NCBI GenBank assembly: GCA_964501185.1 | Contig: CAZCRT010000007.1 | Location: 24,575 to 88,574, forward strand | Reading direction: 5' to 3' | Length of the DNA: 64,000 nt | From: BS150m-G50 sp964501185 [NCBI: uncultured Bacteroidia bacterium] | Lineage (GTDB): Bacteria > CAIWAD01 > BS150m-G50 | Shown here: positions 62,609-64,000 of the stretch, piece by piece | How positions within the stretch are numbered: the first letter of the stretch is position 1 | Layout of the letters: each line of letters begins with the position of its first letter | Made by a program: the position numbers and the translations under genes | The notes under the pieces: model-generated | The model's database searches: none | What the model saw: the letters and a program-made list of their open reading frames with translations, nothing else | What the model was told of the DNA's origin: nothing

Positions 62609-63829
62609 CTACTGTAGAGCGAATTCAGTGGGTTCAACTTCCAGGAATTCACAACAGGGGACATAGACATATTCACCGACACTGTTTTCATCGCAGGTCG
62701 CGGAAGTGACCGTGCAATAATAATCGAAAGTCAGGTTGCAGGGATCACCTGAAGCAGTTATCTCGAAAGAGGCGGTTGCAAAATCATCCGCTTCGATAGT
62801 CCCCAGGTTGTAACTGTAAGTTGTAGCGGTCAGTCCTGCAGGTAGTGAAATTGTAGCCACCACATCTTCACAGGCTGATTGACCGGTGTTGGTCACGATC
62901 AGGTTAGCACTGAAAGGATTTGGAACCAGATTGCCAAAATCATCACAGACCAGTTCGTTCGGACCGCTTAAAGTAAGTGACAGCTCACCGGGGCTCTGGG
63001 AAACTGTTCCGATACCATAGTAGGTGCAGATGTATGCAGACCCACCTGCAGGGACGCTGTTATACCACCAGAGCAGGGTAGCAGAGTCACCATAGGAATA
63101 TCCGCTGCAGACATAATCAAAGTAGGGCTCATAAAAGGCTGGCCAGGAGCCAACAGCGAAACGGTCCGGTGGAGTAGCATCGAATCCATTCAGGGTTCCC
63201 TGACCGATCAGGTACTCAGGGCCCTGGGTGGGATCCACTTCAAAAGCCTGCCAGTAATCGGGAATATCTGGAGCATCATAGCAGGTCTCAACTCCAGTGT
63301 ATCCGAATTCGGTTGAAATCGGAGCAGCGTCGTTGTTGTTTACCATAGTATCCATCTCGAGCAGCAGATCCAGGTCATGAGTTACATCGTCATTGTTCTC
63401 GAGTATGTACTCGATTTTTACTGCCCCTTCCTCAGCATTGAAATCGATCGGTGTCGTGTATTGCCAGACACGGACATTGCCCATCACACCACTGCAATAG
63501 ATGGTCGCGCCATCCAGGGCAGGGGCTGTTTCCGGGGTGAGTTCAGTCTGCAGATACTCAACACCATCAATCCGCACATTGGCGATAGTTGACCAGGGAT
63601 CAGAGCCATGCCCATAGAGCAGACGGGTGCCGTCAGCGGTACCGATAGTGAAAAGACAGTTTAGATCATTTACATTTACTCCAACCAGGCTGCTGACACT
63701 GCTGGTATAGGAGCGATTACCATCATCGGGTTGCAGCCCAGCCTTCCAGGCATCGTAACCGGTTACTGCAGCCCCCCAGCAGAGAGCTGGCACAACGATG
63801 ATTGCTACAAAAGTGATTAGTTTTCGCAT
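62609..63829 (-). CDS. Secreted surface protein, truncated before its sorting domain
   Basis: Signal peptide MRKLITFVAIIVVPALCWG, with AAAGGAGGAG just before the ATG at 63829. The body (406 residues to the amber stop) has NPQ-like beta-rich sequence with a DUF11-like repeat near 320-385 (SANLIVTNTGQSACEDVVATISLP) and about ten cysteines. Function unknown; it is probably a cell-surface protein. The frame then continues as the sorting domain at 62366-62608. The upstream 170 bp to the window edge contain TATTATAAT-like sequence but no firm promoter. Confidence 0.75.
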   Translation of the reverse strand: MRKLITFVAIIVVPALCWGAAVTGYDAWKAGLQPDDGNRSYTSSVSSLVGVNVNDLNCLFTIGTADGTRLLYGHGSDPWSTIANVRIDGVEYLQTELTPETAPALDGATIYCSGVMGNVRVWQYTTPIDFNAEEGAVKIEYILENNDDVTHDLDLLLEMDTMVNNNDAAPISTEFGYTGVETCYDAPDIPDYWQAFEVDPTQGPEYLIGQGTLNGFDATPPDRFAVGSWPAFYEPYFDYVCSGYSYGDSATLLWWYNSVPAGGSAYICTYYGIGTVSQSPGELSLTLSGPNELVCDDFGNLVPNPFSANLIVTNTGQSACEDVVATISLPAGLTATTYSYNLGTIEADDFATASFEITASGDPCNLTFDYYCTVTSATCDENSVGEYVYVPCCEFLEVEPTEFALQ

Positions 63830-64000
63830 AACTCCTCCTTTAGTAGATTGCGAAACAACAAAACCATACTTCCATATATCTATAGTAGAGGTAACCTGGT
63901 CTCATCACACATAACGATTGTATGAGGAAAACATATTGCACATCTAATTATAATACTCCCCGGAATTCAGACCACGGTATAAGGTGGAGAGTTGTGCAAC

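Noticed and set aside
62366-63829. General recoding of TAG as an amino acid
   Set aside because: Many intact genes of normal length end in TAG (for example frr, accA, purE, rplM, lepA), so TAG is an ordinary stop here.

Overview
The window looks like chromosomal DNA of a Gram-negative (diderm) bacterium of the FCB superphylum (Bacteroidota and related candidate phyla), possibly an uncultured lineage. The reasons are two type IX secretion style C-terminal sorting domains (PYPNPFRP at the left end, NYPNPFNPTT at the right end), many lipobox lipoproteins and outer-membrane beta-barrels, and families common in that group (DUF4837, DUF2723, DUF5362, PorV/TraF-like barrels). Base composition is about half GC. 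Most genes are ordinary housekeeping genes. I see no phage, insertion sequence, CRISPR array, rRNA or tRNA.

Layout. 1-6484: end of a sorted propeller protein, then recN, dnaE and dtd in a tight run. 6576-18244: envelope and secreted proteins: an Ig-like lipoprotein, a small membrane protein, two paralogous barrels placed tail to tail around a bidirectional terminator, a fibronectin lipoprotein, a secreted metallophosphoesterase, and a lipoprotein plus barrel operon behind a CRP-like palindrome. 18416-22838: dapF-murC, a divergent leaderless bifunctional-nuclease gene, a kinase-like fragment, a DUF1844 gene and a YgbA-like gene. 23214-28688: a degenerate AMP-binding protein overlapping an EF-G paralogue, then HIT and PpiC genes. 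28685-31372: small envelope genes, a class II aldolase and an unknown gene. 31578-41884: a protein or lipid glycosylation set (DUF2723, GT2, dolichyl-phosphate-type GT2, GT39, RmlD-like, Dpm1-like) with a DUF4837 lipoprotein and purE inside it. 41914-44692: accA, ybgC, a Trm112-like gene and a secreted endonuclease. 44723-52702: translation block rplM-rpsI, rpsB-tsf-pyrH-frr-lepA, then lepB and panD. 52856-57942: a U32 pair, a methyltransferase, a sensor kinase and a gamma carbonic anhydrase. 57953-63829 (minus strand): a secreted lipase-like protein, a YifB/ComM ATPase and a sorted surface protein.

The most unusual signal is at gene 3' ends. After lepA there are three further in-frame copies of its last nine codons at an exact 99-bp period. 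Every difference between the four copies is synonymous. The surface-protein gene at the right end shows the same thing once, 72 bp past its stop, and the DUF4837 gene has a decayed version 107 bp downstream. The surface-protein gene also has an in-frame amber codon that cuts off its sorting domain. Other points worth a look are a predicted leaderless promoter exactly on an ATG, a long hairpin in the rplM leader, an exact TGTGA-N6-TCACA palindrome at a class II activator position, and several families of intergenic inverted repeats.
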